Shown here: one piece after another, positions 9,637 through 22,037 of the stretch | Numbering within the stretch: the first letter of the stretch is position 1 | Layout of the letters: the number at the start of each line of letters is the position of its first letter | Assembly: GCF_014356525.2 (NCBI RefSeq) | Contig: NC_052518.1 | Span: forward strand, 7,148,869-7,212,868 | DNA length: 64,000 nt | Origin: Nilaparvata lugens | Taxonomy: Eukaryota > Arthropoda > Insecta > Hemiptera > Delphacidae | Reading direction: 5' to 3' | The notes under the pieces: model-generated | The model's database searches: none | What the model was told of the DNA's origin: nothing | Seen by the model: the letters and a program-made list of their open reading frames with translations, nothing else | Made by a program: the position numbers and the translations under genes

Positions 9637-11916
9637 TGTCACGTGGTATTTTAGCACCACAAAATATTTTTGAAATGAACTCATGGCGAGCTTTAATAGA
9701 ATTATAAAATAGAAAGGAAAGATAGCTTAGTCAAAGTACCACTCAGGTAAAATCGAATGTTATTAGTGATAAAGAGTAATCATATTATCTAAAGTGATAA
9801 GAAAATCATGCAAAATTGTAATTCAACGATAATGAGGATTCATTGGCAGAATTAAAAATTATAAAGCGGCTTATTTATTATTGGCAGATCATAAAAAATA
9901 AAAGTTTGCATGTACATTTGAGGTTAGGATTGTTTGTTTTTGTTTTAAATGAATCAATTGATCTAGGATAAATCGACAGTTTGAATTGATACCTAACGAA
10001 TCAGCTGATTGCTCGATCAACCAGTATAAATTGAATTATAAAGTTTACTCACAAAATATGTATTATATACACTAGGGAAGGTTTATGTAAATAAATAGGG
10101 ACAACTATTATTGCTGCATGAGTATTTATTACAATCTAAAAAAGTATGAAAACCAAGAGTACACAAAGCTCATATCAAAAATTAAATGTACACTACTTGA
10201 TAGTATCGTATATCGAGATTTATCTATTGGAATAATCTAAGACAATCACTCCATTTATTTATATAAAAACTTTTTATTTATCTTTCTATAACAAAGTTGG
10301 AGAAACCCTGAATTTGAAGTAACCAATTGTATTGAGTCTTACTAAAATTAGAAAGCCAACCAGAAGGAAGCTTACAAATCGTTCAAGGAAGAGATGAAAT
10401 TTTTCTGAAAATCTTTTCTTTTTGGCTTGTGATCCCGATCTGTGAGGACGCACATGGAAATTAGGGTTCTTTCTTCCTATTAAATTTTAAAATCATCAAG
10501 CCAATCCCTTTTTTAAATGTAAAATATTTGTAATTAATGTTTGTTTATCTGTGAACTCAGTGTTGTTAAAGAGTTCTTAATTGTAATCTGTTCCCATAAA
10601 TATATTTTTAATACTGAGAGAAATTTATAAGAAATCTGGACCATGCGCGAGCCCAGCAGAGATGAAAAGGACCTGCATAATTAATTATTGGAAATTGTCT
10701 TGTATTACTCTACAAGACCTTCAAGAACATCATTACTGTGAGTGTTAGTTCAAACGAGCTCATGTTTAAAGGCCTTTTAATAGTGAATTGGGGAATTGAT
10801 CAAAGGGCTATATAAGTTAATTCAAGTTTAAAAAATTTGCAACATGTTGAGTGCTATCATATAGTCTATAAGAACGTTTTATGAATTTATTTGATTTATG
10901 TAGGAAGCTTACTTCCATGCATGGCACGAACTCATAAAAAATCCTGAGATCATTGTATGGTTAATTATTATTTGCTCATTGATTGAAGTATGTCATGTTA
11001 AATCTACAGACCAAACAGGTTTTAAATTGTAGAATTCTGAATTGACTTGAAGTCCATGTATCAGTATTAAATACAAATTTATAATTTTTAAAGCTCACAA
11101 CGGTGAATGCTATTAAGCCTTGTGATAATCATTCAAATTATAGAAAAGAATTTATTTATAGGAAATTATAGATATAAGAATATTTTATAGATATTATTTT
11201 ATGGGAATATATTTTGTGTTTCATGTCAGCATACAAAATCATAGAAGTTTTTATTATATCCTAATTCATCTCGTAATATACAGTTTGAGCTGTCTTGGTA
11301 CCAAGAAAAAATATTCTGCAGCACATAAAATTAGTGAATCAATTAATATTGATCTTATTAAGAGCATTCAGTACTTATCATTCTTTGATGTTAGTCATAC
11401 TAGTCCGCCAGAAAAACCATATTGATAATTATATTAATAAGATTCCAGTTATATCATATAAGGATCCAGAGAACTTCAAGAACTGGTGTTGTAAGTTCTA
11501 AGGAATTTCAGAAGGATATATATTGGTGAATACCTGTATTCATGACAAGCGTTTTAAAAATCAACTAGAAAAAACCATAGTTGGTCTTCATTATTCTCGA
11601 TTGGATACATGGTTACTGGTAATCAGTCATCAACTATCTTTTTGATTTCCTTATTGGTATTCTTCAAGAACTTCACGGAAGCAGCGGTAAGAATTAATGA
11701 TCACCAGTCATTGAACCCTGTGGTGATTAATTATATTTGGAAAATTCATGCATCTACCACTGAGCTAGAGCTGCGGTTTGAACCAAGCAATTTTGTGAGC
11801 CGGACGGCCTTAACTTTTTGCGAATTTATTTGCAAAATAGGGATTTTAGCAACCGCTCTTACAAATAACAAAAATACCACACCAATTATGAATGGTTGGC
11901 AATCCACATCTTTACA
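9637..11916. mobile_element. 2.28-kb TGT...ACA insertion in gypsy integrase, probable LTR-type element
   Basis: It begins TGTCACGTGG and ends CATCTTTACA, flanked by GCAT on both sides (9633-9636 and 11917-11920). Terminal TG...CA with a 4-bp target duplication is the signature of LTR-element integration. Removing it plus one GCAT joins the integrase reading frame exactly (MGI followed by NKTRTTPLHP). The interior is very AT-rich and shows no pol motifs, and I find no internal second TGTCACG, so it may be a long solo LTR or a non-autonomous element. Open frames at 11201-11501 and 11609-11971 lie in it and show no recognisable domain. Confidence 0.7.
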
Positions 11917-12855
11917 GCATCAACAAGACCAGGACAACACCACTGCATCCTCAATCTTATGGAATGGCTGAGATGATGAACAGGACAATGGGAAAATAAC
12001 TGTCAAAGGTTGTATTCAGGCATCAACAAGACTGGGATCAACATCTCCATTTCTTCCTGATGACATACCGAAGTTCAATCAATGAGACTATGAGAATGGC
12101 ACCAGCAAAGATAGTTTTTGGGTGAGATATGTGTCTACCCTATGACCTAGAGTATGGATGCTAGCCTGGAGAGGACCTGAAACAGGAAGACTACATCATC
12201 AAGCTCCAGAAACAGATGGATGAAATCCATGAGACCGTCCGCTCAAACATCAAGGATGCCAGTGACATGATGAAGCAACGTTATGATATCAAAGTAGACC
12301 ATGGAGGATACCAGGCTGGTGACAAGGTTTGGTTTGGTTGTACAACCCTCGACAACATCGTGGATATGCTCCCAAGTTGCAGACTCCCTGGGATGGACCT
12401 TATGAAGTGGTCACAAGGATAAACGATGTGTTCTACAGGATCAAGAAACCAAGAGGTATGCCACGAATTGTCCACTTCAACAGACTGGCACCCATGAAAA
12501 CAATACTGCAAAGGGAGATCAAGAAGTGCAGGTTCTTCAACCAGCCAGCCCTGACTTTGAAGATTTCATGACCAATCTGGAGATGTCACAGAAAGAAGGG
12601 AATGTCACCGACAGTCTCCAGGACCTGTTCACCCTGCCAAGGAGCTATGAATTGGCCCACTACATAGATAGGAATGTAAGAGCATCACGAGGGATTGCTA
12701 CGGTCTCCAGGAGAAAGTTTGGAAGATTGGATGAGCTGAACCTCCAGAATCCAACAGTGGGAAAATCACTTCATCTTAAGGATCAGAATCAAAATCTGTT
12801 CTACTTGGTGACTGGGGAACAACCTCAGGAAGAATCTACTTATGAGGCCTTGTAG
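11917..12855 (+). pseudogene. Ty3/gypsy pol remnant, second part (integrase C-terminus)
   Basis: Resumes the integrase core: KTRTTPLHPQS, then the region that normally reads DG-V-E-NRT, here GMAEMMNRTMGK, followed by TYRSSINETMRMAPAKIVFG. The C-terminal GPY/F-type module is clear at about 12300-12490 (GDKVW, PWDGPYEVV, VFYRIK, IVHFNRLAP) after a frameshift near 12330. A tail frame, 12526-12855, ends at TAG. The core Glu is not securely placed. Several stops and shifts make this a dead copy. No flanking LTR pair was identified, so the ends of the element are open. Confidence 0.87.
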
Positions 12856-12954
12856 CTAGGTCTTATGCACCTGCGGACTCATCTCCAATTCCTGAGAGTG
12901 AAGCAGCTTGGGATCTGCAAACTTGGCTGTGGTTTTGATGGATTGGACTGTGAC

Positions 12955-13431
12955 TAAGTTGCAGCTTGCTAGCAACTCATACACAAATAACTGAACATTT
13001 TAAATAAAATAAACTTTTTTGAAATTATAAGATTTGAAATTATAGAATCCTTGATGATCCTTGATATGTATATATAAAGTCTTTCATACCTAATCAAATA
13101 GGGACTCTTTTCAAAAAACTAGAATCAGCTGGATTGTTTTTGTCGAAGAATGTATTTTGACATTTATAATTAATTAGTTGAATATCAATCACAAGGCAAA
13201 ACCGACTATTATGAATAGTTGAAATTAGTGAGAGACAAATTAACAATTAAAAAGAATATATCTTAATAACCAATTTCGGAATAACACTTGAAAACTTACA
13301 ACTATCACAAGTAAACAGACAAAATAAACATTGCAATTGAATCATAGATGAAAGTGACAATAGTTACACATGATAGAAAAACACATCCTTAGAGCAATGA
13401 GTCTACCCAGCTCAATTGGAGCCTCGAGCCT
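12955..13431. repeat. Array-unit remnant, copy 0, left piece
   Basis: 12955-13090 resembles the later units at about 23222-23480 (GCAGCTTGCTAGCAA, TCCTTGATGATCCTTG). 13100-13431 resembles 22085-22517 (ACTAGAATTAGCTGGATT-like, ACTTACAACTATCACAAGTA, ACCCAGCTCAATTGGAGCCT). Their order is rearranged relative to the intact units, so a deletion or rearrangement has occurred. It is more diverged than units 1-3 are from each other, so it is an older copy. It stops at 13431 against the 3' end of a LINE. Confidence 0.7.
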
Positions 13432-15720
13432 ACAATTGAATTGAAACAATTAAATACTTTATTCTCGCAAAGAAAGCACAAACAATAATTACAAAAAATG
13501 CAAAAAGGAAAATGAAATAATATGTTGGCAATAGAAGTGAAAGTGAAAATAAAATGTGTATATTGTACAGTACCTATTTCAAAATACAAAATACAAACAG
13601 CATCTATTAAAATAAACATAAAAATTGACAGAATAGCAAAAGTAAAGAAAAATTAGTATAACAAATGAACAAAAATGAAAGAACAAAGTGGCTGTCTATT
13701 CAATAATAGAAAAACAATATATCTAATAATAAGAAAGAAAAACTGTATATAGACATAACAGAACATTGCACCAATAAATCTTAGCAAAAATAATTCTCTA
13801 TGCAAATAGTTTCACGAGAAATTATGTTCGCATACAGGAGCATCAGAAAAGAGAAAAATATCTTTACAACAAATACAACATACTATGTTTTGTAAATTAA
13901 TTCGCAAAACAAAATAAAATAGAAACAACCCTTGAGAATATTTTTCCAAACAGAATCACAATATTGAAGTAATAGCCTGAAGTTATTAAATTAAAACTGG
14001 AAAACCCTACAAGATTATAGAAATCACTAGCACAGAACATGAGAATGAACACAGAAGCCCTCACTCACAGCATAAAACTGATATAATATGGAAGTTGCAG
14101 AAGTAAGATCCTTGATGGTAATTAATGCACAAACATCAGAGAGTAACAGAGTACATGTTCTCTAATTCATCTCTATCCCTCAACAAAAGCAGATTCTTGA
14201 GATGGAAATTGCCTAGGGATTTTTTTTCTTAATTTTGAAAAGTAGCTTCAACTGTAGTGGCATTGCATTTTTAAACTTTGGGGTTAGAAAAATGAATGCT
14301 TTCTTGAACAATGTACAGTTTGGTCCAAAACCACGAATATTAATATTGTTGGTCTGTCTTGTAGAACAAGGCTCAACCACCATGTCACAGTAGTCAATCG
14401 TGACACCATCATTGCCACTGATTGAATAGTACATAGAAAGCACTTCATGCACATAGAGGTGCCTCAATGGAAGAATATCAAATCTATGGAACAAAGGGAA
14501 AGTACTATCACAATAGCCTACACCAGCCACTATTCTTATACATGATTTTAGCAGTTTTATGATAGGGCAAATTGTTGTGTAATAAGTACTTTCCCAATAA
14601 CTTATTCTTGAATGAACAAAAGCATGATAAATATCTTTCAAATTTTTGAGATTGCAAAATTCCTTCAACTGATACAAATAGATAAAAATGTAGGGATTTT
14701 TTTAATTTTAGTACATGATCTTTCCATGTCAAGTTTTGATCCAGTAGGACCCCTAGATATTTATCGACTGGAACACTCTCAACAGCAGGACAATTACAGT
14801 TCTCACGAAGGCAATCGCAGGAGTGAACATGAACAGGGACATCCATCCAATGACTGACTACCCACCAAGCTAAATATAATGAGTTAGTTTTTTGTATGTT
14901 CATGAAAAACTTATTACAAGAAAACCAAAGAGCCAGCCTATCCAAGTCATGCTGAATATCCATGCCTATCTGATTTATGGTGTTGGTATATGACAAGGCA
15001 GTATCATCTGCAAATGCTGTTATATGTCCTATAAAATTACCGCCAAATAAATCATTAGCATAAATAAGGAACAAAATAGGTCTGAGTACAGAACCTTGTG
15101 GTACTCCGTAATTGATCTCTAATATACTACTGGTTTCATTTTTCATTTTAACTGCCTGCTTTCTTCCCCGTAGGAATATGTTGAACCACCCAAGAGGTGT
15201 AACCCTGATGCCAGCTCTCCACTTTTTTTGCAAGAGAAGATTATGGATGACAGTATCGAAAGCCTTACTGACATCAATGAACAATCCTGCCGCCCTTCTA
15301 ACCTGCCCACTATTCAAACCATTATAGATGTTGTGCAGAAAATGTTGGAGAGCAATTTCAGTATTCAAATCCTTCCTGAATCCAAACTGATTTTTAGAAA
15401 AAAGTTATTTGCATCCAAAAAATGTAATAACCTCTTCTTCATTAGTTTTTCAAATACTTTTGATAATGTAGGTAGCAAGGTAGCAAAGAAATAGGCTGGT
15501 AATTACTCTTTATGAATCGGTCACCTCTCTTGAAAACTGGGATCACTGTTGCTATTTCAAGAATGTCAGGAAATTGACCAGAAACAATAGAAAGATTGAA
15601 TAAGTGTGCCAGAGGCCTGCAAGAGACGGGAAATTCTCTTTTAAGATTCTAGCAGTGATTATGTCATTACCAGAGCTTATGTTTATAGATAGTTCATTTA
15701 CATTAAATTGATGATGGGGT
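13432..15720 (-). mobile_element. 5'-truncated minus-strand LINE inside array copy 0
   Basis: Read on the minus strand, coding sequence at 15715-14213 is followed by about 780 bp of AT-rich 3' untranslated sequence that ends with AATAAAGTATTTAATTG at about 13460-13440. The array sequence stops abruptly at 13431 and related sequence resumes at about 15721, so the LINE sits between two pieces of it. I could not define a clean target duplication. Confidence 0.7.
14213..15715 (-). pseudogene. LINE reverse transcriptase, frameshifted
   Basis: Reverse transcriptase of the CR1/Jockey-like group. From 15368: LFIDVSKAFDTV (motif A, Asp kept), YGVPQGSVLRPILFLIYAND (motif B), ITAFADDTALSY (motif C, ADD kept) and DKYLGVLLDQNLTWKDHV after the palm. 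A frameshift near 14680 moves the thumb and C-terminal part (EFCNLKNLKDIYHAFVHSRI, LPLRHLYVHEVLSMYYS) into another frame that ends at 14213. Upstream, 15370-15715 holds the fingers region in further frames with stops (KNQFGFRKDLNTEIAL across a shift). There is no endonuclease, so the copy is 5'-truncated. The catalytic residues survive but the frame is broken at least twice. Confidence 0.85.
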
Positions 15721-15818
15721 CGGGGCCAGGACAGAATTAGAGTATCAGAAATTTAATAATTTAGATTTTGTCTCAGATTTCAGATTGCAAGTGTTAGATC
15801 GTTGCTGCATAGACCTAA
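15721..15818. repeat. Array-unit remnant, copy 0, middle piece
   Basis: Matches the units at 23134-23224 (TTTTGTCTCAGATTTCAGAT, TTGCTGCATAGACCTAA). It ends at the TAA duplicated by the TIR element that follows and resumes at 19557. Confidence 0.75.
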
Positions 15819-18800
15819 AGGGCCCTACACATCAACGGATTTGGCATGTCTTGGCTCGGCTCGGGCGAAATCCGTGTGTGTGTGTGTAGGCTCTCTTGGC
15901 CAGGCGCGTGTAGTTACCAAAATTCTAAATCGCCTGAGAATCGAGATAGCAAAATTTTGATTTCAGTTTCAGATTCAGTGCCCTCGAATTAGTAAAATGG
16001 TTTGCAGGAACTCTAAAATAGTCGAAAAGAAAAATTCTGTGAGCACTTCAATGTTATTAGTGAAAAATTCTATTTCTATGAAGAATTTGGTTGAACCTAT
16101 AGCAAAAAAGTACTAGTACTTTTTAATACCAGTGTTTCCCCAAAATTTTGATCAGTTCTAGGATAAACATATCTCAATTTTTTATTCATAAGAATTAACT
16201 TATATTTATAATATTTTTTTCTCCACCTCCTGTCTAAAGTGCTTACTTGACTCCCTGGAACAATACTAAAGTGTCACTTTTTCACTCTCGGTATTAAAAA
16301 ACAGAAAAACTTCCTAGAGCGTGAAAGTAACTCCATTTAAATAAAATGGGAAGCATCTCTATTTTAAAAAATGTACATTTGAAATAGGTTAGAAGGTCTA
16401 AGCTCAGATGAGGAAGCATATAGAGAAGTCATTTAACCAACTAAATTCAATACCTCAACTAGACATTTGATCAATATAATATGAAATTTATGTCTGTATG
16501 CTAAAATTAATGCAAACTTCATATCACTATACTAAAAAATGTATAATTTTTTTTTATTCAAAATACTAAATTTTATCTATGTTATTCAAAATACCAGCCA
16601 ACAAAAATTCCTCATTGACTAATCAAATTTGAAACGGGAACTTTATCATAGCTGTTGTTGTGGCGGCCATTGTTGTTACAACTTTTGCCGACAGATAGCA
16701 CTGTCGGCGGAGAACTGTGATTACAAGCCAGCTGTTTCTGTTTACTTTTTAGATTATGTTGTAACACATTGTTTGGTCACGTACGGTAAGTTTTTGAAAA
16801 TTATTTTACTTGCAGTTTTCATAAAAATGTAGGTGGAGGAAAAATGTCATGTATATCATGAGTGAAAAATGTTTTTCCTACAGTTACCCAAAAAGTGCTC
16901 ATTCATGCATCAATTATAGTACACGAAATACCTTATTCCCACACCTAGTGCGGGAATGTAGATTTGAGTGTGGCAAAAACTTTGTTGCTATCCAAATTTG
17001 CAACATAACAACACGAAATAGTTAATGCGCTTTATGACGGTAGAGTGTGGCAAAGTAAAATAAATGTTAGTAAACCTGAATATGTTGCTGGCTGGAAATT
17101 TTTGTAAAACAGCTGATTATTACCGCGAGATATTGAATAACAAATAGTAAATAAGCAAGAATTTTTTATAGTATTCAATATCAGTATTTTATTTCTATTC
17201 AAGTTATCATGAACGATTTTTTATGTGTGAGATGCCTATATTTTTAACTGGAAGACATTGGATACATTTATCAACCATTTTTATGATCAAGGAATCAAGT
17301 ATTTTTATATCTTTATTTACTTTTGTGGTTAGGTTACTCTTGTTAGTGATATTAAGGTTGTGATTGTTATATTTTCAAAACAATAATGTATCCATTGAGT
17401 TTGAAACATAAATATTCACACTTCAAAAAAAGTTATTCAGTTCTTCAACTCCCCGAAACATCTCACATTTCTCTACTCACATTTTCGTAGAACAACATCA
17501 ATGAATGCCATTGATGAATTAGAAACAGAATACAGAATAGATGTTATTGAATACCATAATCAAAAACACTGGATTTACAATATCCTGTTTACTCAACAGT
17601 GACTTGAATGATTAAAGTTTAGCATTTCAGGTGAATGTAATGTCTAAATAATATAATTTAATCACGTTGTTTCAAATAATGCCGTATAACCATATTTTTA
17701 AGTTTCATGCAGCTACTGGCCGCTTGGCCAGAAAAGCAGAAAGGCCAAATTGACACGTTTACTAATGTATTTACAAGAAAAAACAAGCTGAAACTATATT
17801 TTTACACTAATTGTGTATATTATATTATTCGGACTCAAACTTGAGGATATTTGGAACTGGAATAAATAGTACACATGAAAATTTCATAGAATGGTCAGGT
17901 TAGACTTAAGTCTGTCCTGAGGGCTGATCACTAGCCTAATCCTTAATCAGTCCTGGGCCTAATAGCTTATTTATTTATTTACATTAATAGAAAGATTAAA
18001 ACATAAGCTTACAGCTTTGATCGCATAGACAAATTAATCAATAAAACAAATTAATGAGCACCATATTATAGTATAAGCAAAGTTTTGCTGCATAACTTTT
18101 GTGTTTTCGGATAGGAGGATATTAAACTGTTAGTCACAAGTGAAGTATAACGTTTGTGAGGCTCATTGATGGCTCAAAAAACATATCCAGACAAGTGATA
18201 TGGCCATTTCTACACTTGCTGATGACTTCTTGTAGATGAAGTATTATTATAAATGAATCTCATATAACTTTATAATTTTCATTCTATTGTCATTAAGACT
18301 GAATTTGGAATAATTCTGTTGTGGAATGGTTGCAATATTTATTATCAGCATTAAAAATACTAAAGATTTGCACAAACGAACATTTTATTTGGTATAGGAC
18401 ATGTCTACCGTCTATTACTGACTTTTCACATTCTATGGTAACTGTAGGAAAAATTAATGTGCAATACGTGCGCAGCAAAGTTTCTTTGCTGCACTCAAGA
18501 TACCATCATTCCGCACTCGCCTACGGCTCGTGTGTAAACGTTTCTTTCGGTGCAGCTAAGTGGCACTTTGCGCACTAGTTGCACAAATAACTATTTCTCC
18601 CTCAGGAAAATTGTTGCCCTCGGCTTCGCCTTAAACTTTTCACTCAGGGAGAAAATATAGTACTTTTCACTGTAGATATACAAATAACTATTGTCTACTT
18701 GTGTGAAATTTGATTGAGGAGGTAAGCTGAAATAAAATTGAATCACAATTTTTTTGTCTCTTTTTTACAGGATAATATTGAGTATGAAAACCTTTTTCAA

Positions 18801-19556
18801 TTAATGAATTGTCATAGTATTTTAAATACTATCTAACACAAGATGTAGAGTTCTATACCGTACTTATTGGGAGCTTGTTGTATATTTGAAGACTCTTAAA
18901 TAAAACCAACCAGCACTAGTATTTTGGCCAAAGAATGCTTTTACAGTATTATACAGTATTTAACCTTGGTTGTCATAAATTTATAAGAAATATAAGAATG
19001 GATAAGAAAACAGTTTATACTACTTATTAATGAATAATTCTATTTCTATGAAGAAATTTATTTATCTCTTATTTTATTAGGTGATAATGAGAGAAGTTTT
19101 CTTATCTCTGATTTCATATTTGGATTCATCTTTTCAAAGTTTAAAATTAAAATATACGTTTTAAAAATATTCATGTTTAGACCTAGACTTTCAATCGTTT
19201 GAACACTTCTGAAAACCTTTGCCTGTCCCTTTGTGAGCGAAAAAATTATCATCTTATTAACCTAGTACCGTACGTTCTCACTATGATAATAGGAAGCTAT
19301 ATTAAAAACAGTCATAGCTCCTTGTTTTCGGGTATTTTCGAAAATAGGACTTAGTCTTTAAAGAAATTGGGGGTTGCTGAATTCAAATCTGAAATCAAAA
19401 TTCCACTTTCTCCATTATTGGACGATTTAGATTTTGGTGGAGAGGAAAGCCTTGAAAAGTACGGCAGGCCGGGCTCGCGTTGCTCACTACTAGTGTGTAG
19501 TGATTATGCTCAGTCGTTCAAGGACACAGGCCAAATCCGTATGTGTGTAGGGCCGT
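15819..19556. mobile_element. 3.74-kb TIR element with TAA target duplication (PIF/Harbinger-like, non-autonomous)
   Basis: The left end AGGGCCCTACACATCAACGG and the right end, complement ACGGCCCTACACACATACGG, form a TIR of about 30 bp including GGATTTGGC. TAA flanks both sides (15816-15818 and 19557-19559). In the array units the uninterrupted target reads GACCTAAATCGCAGCTC (for example 23219-23235), which fixes both boundaries. A TAA (TWA) duplication suggests PIF/Harbinger or an ISL2EU-type element; this is inference, as no transposase was found. The interior is mostly noncoding and carries a dispersed repeat at 19060-19385 and a 35-bp direct repeat (16056-16090, 19024-19058). 18120-18240 holds a decayed copy of the GTGAGGCCCATTGACGGCT repeat. 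Confidence 0.8.
19060..19385. repeat. Dispersed repeat, uninterrupted copy
   Basis: Second copy of the repeat at 1-740, without the MITE. The expected empty site reads TATACGTTTTAAAAATATTC, with a single TA. It lies within the 3.74-kb TIR element. Confidence 0.7.
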
Positions 19557-20445
19557 TAAGTCGCAGCTCACTAGCAATCGTCTAACATCATAGACAAGCA
19601 ATTCAACATTTAAAATAAAATGTACTTTTTTTGAGTTTGAAATTAAAAGATTTAGAATTATGGTATCCATGATGATCCTTGACATGTATATATACTGTCG
19701 TTTATACGTCATCACAAAGCGACGGAATAAGGGACAAATTTAATGATGGGAGCGCGATCAGAAAATAAAAGGAATATTAACCTTTAGTTTGCACCGTTAT
19801 TCGTTTCCAGCTTCTATTTCTTCTGGCTTTTGATTTGTTATCAAGTGATTATTTCTTTCTTGATCATATTGTTCCGGAATAAAAACAATAATAATTTAGA
19901 TCTTCTATTGACAGTTTCATTTACATTGCCAACATTTTTGTGTAGGCTACATTAGGCCTATTTCATCACAAGATAAAAAATATATTTTGTTTTGAAGAAA
20001 ATGTTGGACACACCCCAGTCATCGATTAGAATAATGACGTTTTTTTATCTCATGTGTTGACAGATTTCTGGGTATTCTATTTTATGAGAATATTTCAGTT
20101 GTGATAAAATTGCCTTCTGAATATTAAGAGTCTGGTAATCTGATTATAAATTCAATTGGTTTGATATTTTGGAAATATCGATATTCCGCCATTGATATGT
20201 TGCTACCAATGTATCGAATGACCGATTTATCGATATCTTTGGAAAAATTCGTCAATATTAGTCAGTGGTTCACTTTATGATATGTATGGTATCAAAGTAA
20301 GGGGTTCTCTAGAAATAAAACTGAATTTTGTTTTTCATTTTCGTAAATTGCTTTTGTTCAAGATTGTTGGGGGGGGGGGGTTTCAGGACCATAAACCTAG
20401 AGCCTTAGACCATTGACCCTAGACACTTGTCACACTAGACACCGG
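19557..20445. repeat. Array-unit remnant, copy 0, right piece
   Basis: 19557-19740 continues the interrupted unit (AAGTCGCAGCTCACTAGCAA). 19900-20140 matches box C of the units (CATTTACATTGCCAACATTT, GTTGACAGATTTNTGGGTAT, TCAGTTGTGATAAAATTGCC). 20150-20240 has two ATCGATAT-type palindromes. A G12 run lies at about 20369-20380. Unlike units 1-3 it has no GC-rich patch before the GAATTCGAGAAG landmark at 20446. Confidence 0.7.
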
Positions 20446-20501
20446 GAATTCGAGAAGAGGAAGGTGTGGGCCAGAATCTTCTCAAAAGTTATAAAACTCA
20501 C

Positions 20502-20605
20502 CTTGTCAGCTGCTTGTGGAAGCTGTGGTCCCAACACAGGAATCAGCATGCCAAGCATTCCATGTTCCGTTCCATTCCGTCCCTTTCGATAGATTGCAGA
20601 CATAC
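20502..20605 (-). other. Exon-like module E, unit 1
   Basis: On the minus strand a 104-bp block is preceded by TTGTATTGTAG (acceptor-like) and followed by GTGAGTTTTA (strong donor-like), ending GACAAG. One frame through it is open (MSAIYRKGRNG, GMLGMLIPVLGPQLPQAADK). It recurs in all five units and resembles I1 and I2 around GGCATACTGATT. No protein family is recognised. A real exon, a decayed one or a noncoding exon are all possible. Confidence 0.4.
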
Positions 20606-21978
20606 CTACAATACAATACAAAAAAAAAACATAAATACCTTATTCAAAAAAAATATTCTTCAGTTCTTAAATCATATTTGAAATGTCTCCTTTATAATGA
20701 GTGAATCTTGATATATATGTATATAAAGAGAGCACCCAGGGCTGAAAAATCTTTGAAAGTTGATTCAATTTTATTAAACAATAATAATTTCTTCACCTCC
20801 AGAGCTGCTTTTTGTCCATTTTAACATTTTATATTCGAGAATATGCTATAATAATTTTTTCAACTAAATAACCCATTTACAGGTCATGTGATACAGGCCA
20901 CAAACTTTTCAAAAGAAATTACTTTACAACTCTTCTGAAATTTTCCTGTGATACAACTAAATGGCCTGTAAATATTGTTTTACATTAGTGGGATGTAATA
21001 GAAAACACAATAGCTACTCTAAACTATGATACAGGAAACATACCTGTAACACAAGCTCTGTTAATTTTATGAAAAATACCCCTGGTTCTGGATCTAGATC
21101 TGGATCTACTCCTGGATCTGGTTCTGAGAGTATTGAAATGTGTAAATATGCAGAATTATTTTCACTTAATTATAATTATAATCATGTTCTCACATTTTGT
21201 AACATTGAATATGGAGCTCTCACATCCATTTTAAACATCTTATACCACAGATGAGCAAGTAAACAATTTACAAATTTCATCTTAATTTATATTTTTCTAA
21301 AAGTAATTCCATTTATATTGCCAACACTTTTGTGTAGGCTACATTATTTCATCACAAGATTGAAACGATATTTTGAAGAAAATATTTTGAAGTCATCGAT
21401 TGAAATAATGAAGTTTTTATTCATTTTATAAAGTCGTGAGGCCCATTGACTGCTTAAATGAGATATTCAGGCGAAGTGGAACTTTCAGTCAGGAACTTTC
21501 CACCAATAAAAGTTAGTTATACGAATATTATTAGTAGATGGAATGAACTGTAACTGTCCTTCAATAGAGCACTTTACAATATACAATATTATTTTAGAAA
21601 CCACAGTTGATTAATTACTTTACTGGGATAAACATGAAATAGCTAAAAATCAGAAAATTAATCCACAAAGTCATTCAACTGGGCCAGCTACTATCAACAG
21701 ACATTATAAAAAATGTTTATTATGCAATAGTCATAGCAAGCCTCTCGCTGATAACAAATAAAGATGCATGATGAACATGTGTGTGAGCATGATAAAAATG
21801 CATGTATACACATAATTACAAATCATGTCCTACCGTTAGTGGCCAGCCTGAGAGTTCTATAATGATTATTTTCGAAAACGAGACTTCATCTTATATTCTA
21901 TAAAATATTATCAAGTATTCTCCAATCTATTAAAATTACAATTGAATCTATAAAATATATTGCAAGAATTATTCTCAC

Positions 21979-22037
21979 CTTTTTCCTGATGTTTCTCTTT
22001 TTCTCTTGTTTATTCTCCAATGATGACATATTTTATG
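21979..22037 (-). other. Exon-like module with ATG, unit 1
   Basis: Minus strand: acceptor-like TTCTATGCAG, then 59 bp ending AGGAAAAAG and donor-like GTGAGAATAA. ATG at 22029-22027 opens MSSLENKQEKKRNIRKK to the donor. Lysine-rich and short. It could be a first coding exon. There is no independent support. Confidence 0.3.

Noticed and set aside
11201..11971. Small ORFs in the 9.6-11.9 kb insertion
   Set aside because: No motif, AT-rich composition, no initiation context; one crosses the insertion boundary at 11916.
16629..16832. 67-codon Cys-rich ORF in the 3.74-kb TIR element
   Set aside because: The Cys cluster comes from a short TGTTGTTGTGGC stretch; no zinc-finger spacing and no transposase signature.
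20150..20240. ATCGATAT palindromes as DREF-type regulatory sites
   Set aside because: Short AT-rich palindromes are expected by chance here and no promoter or gene adjoins them.
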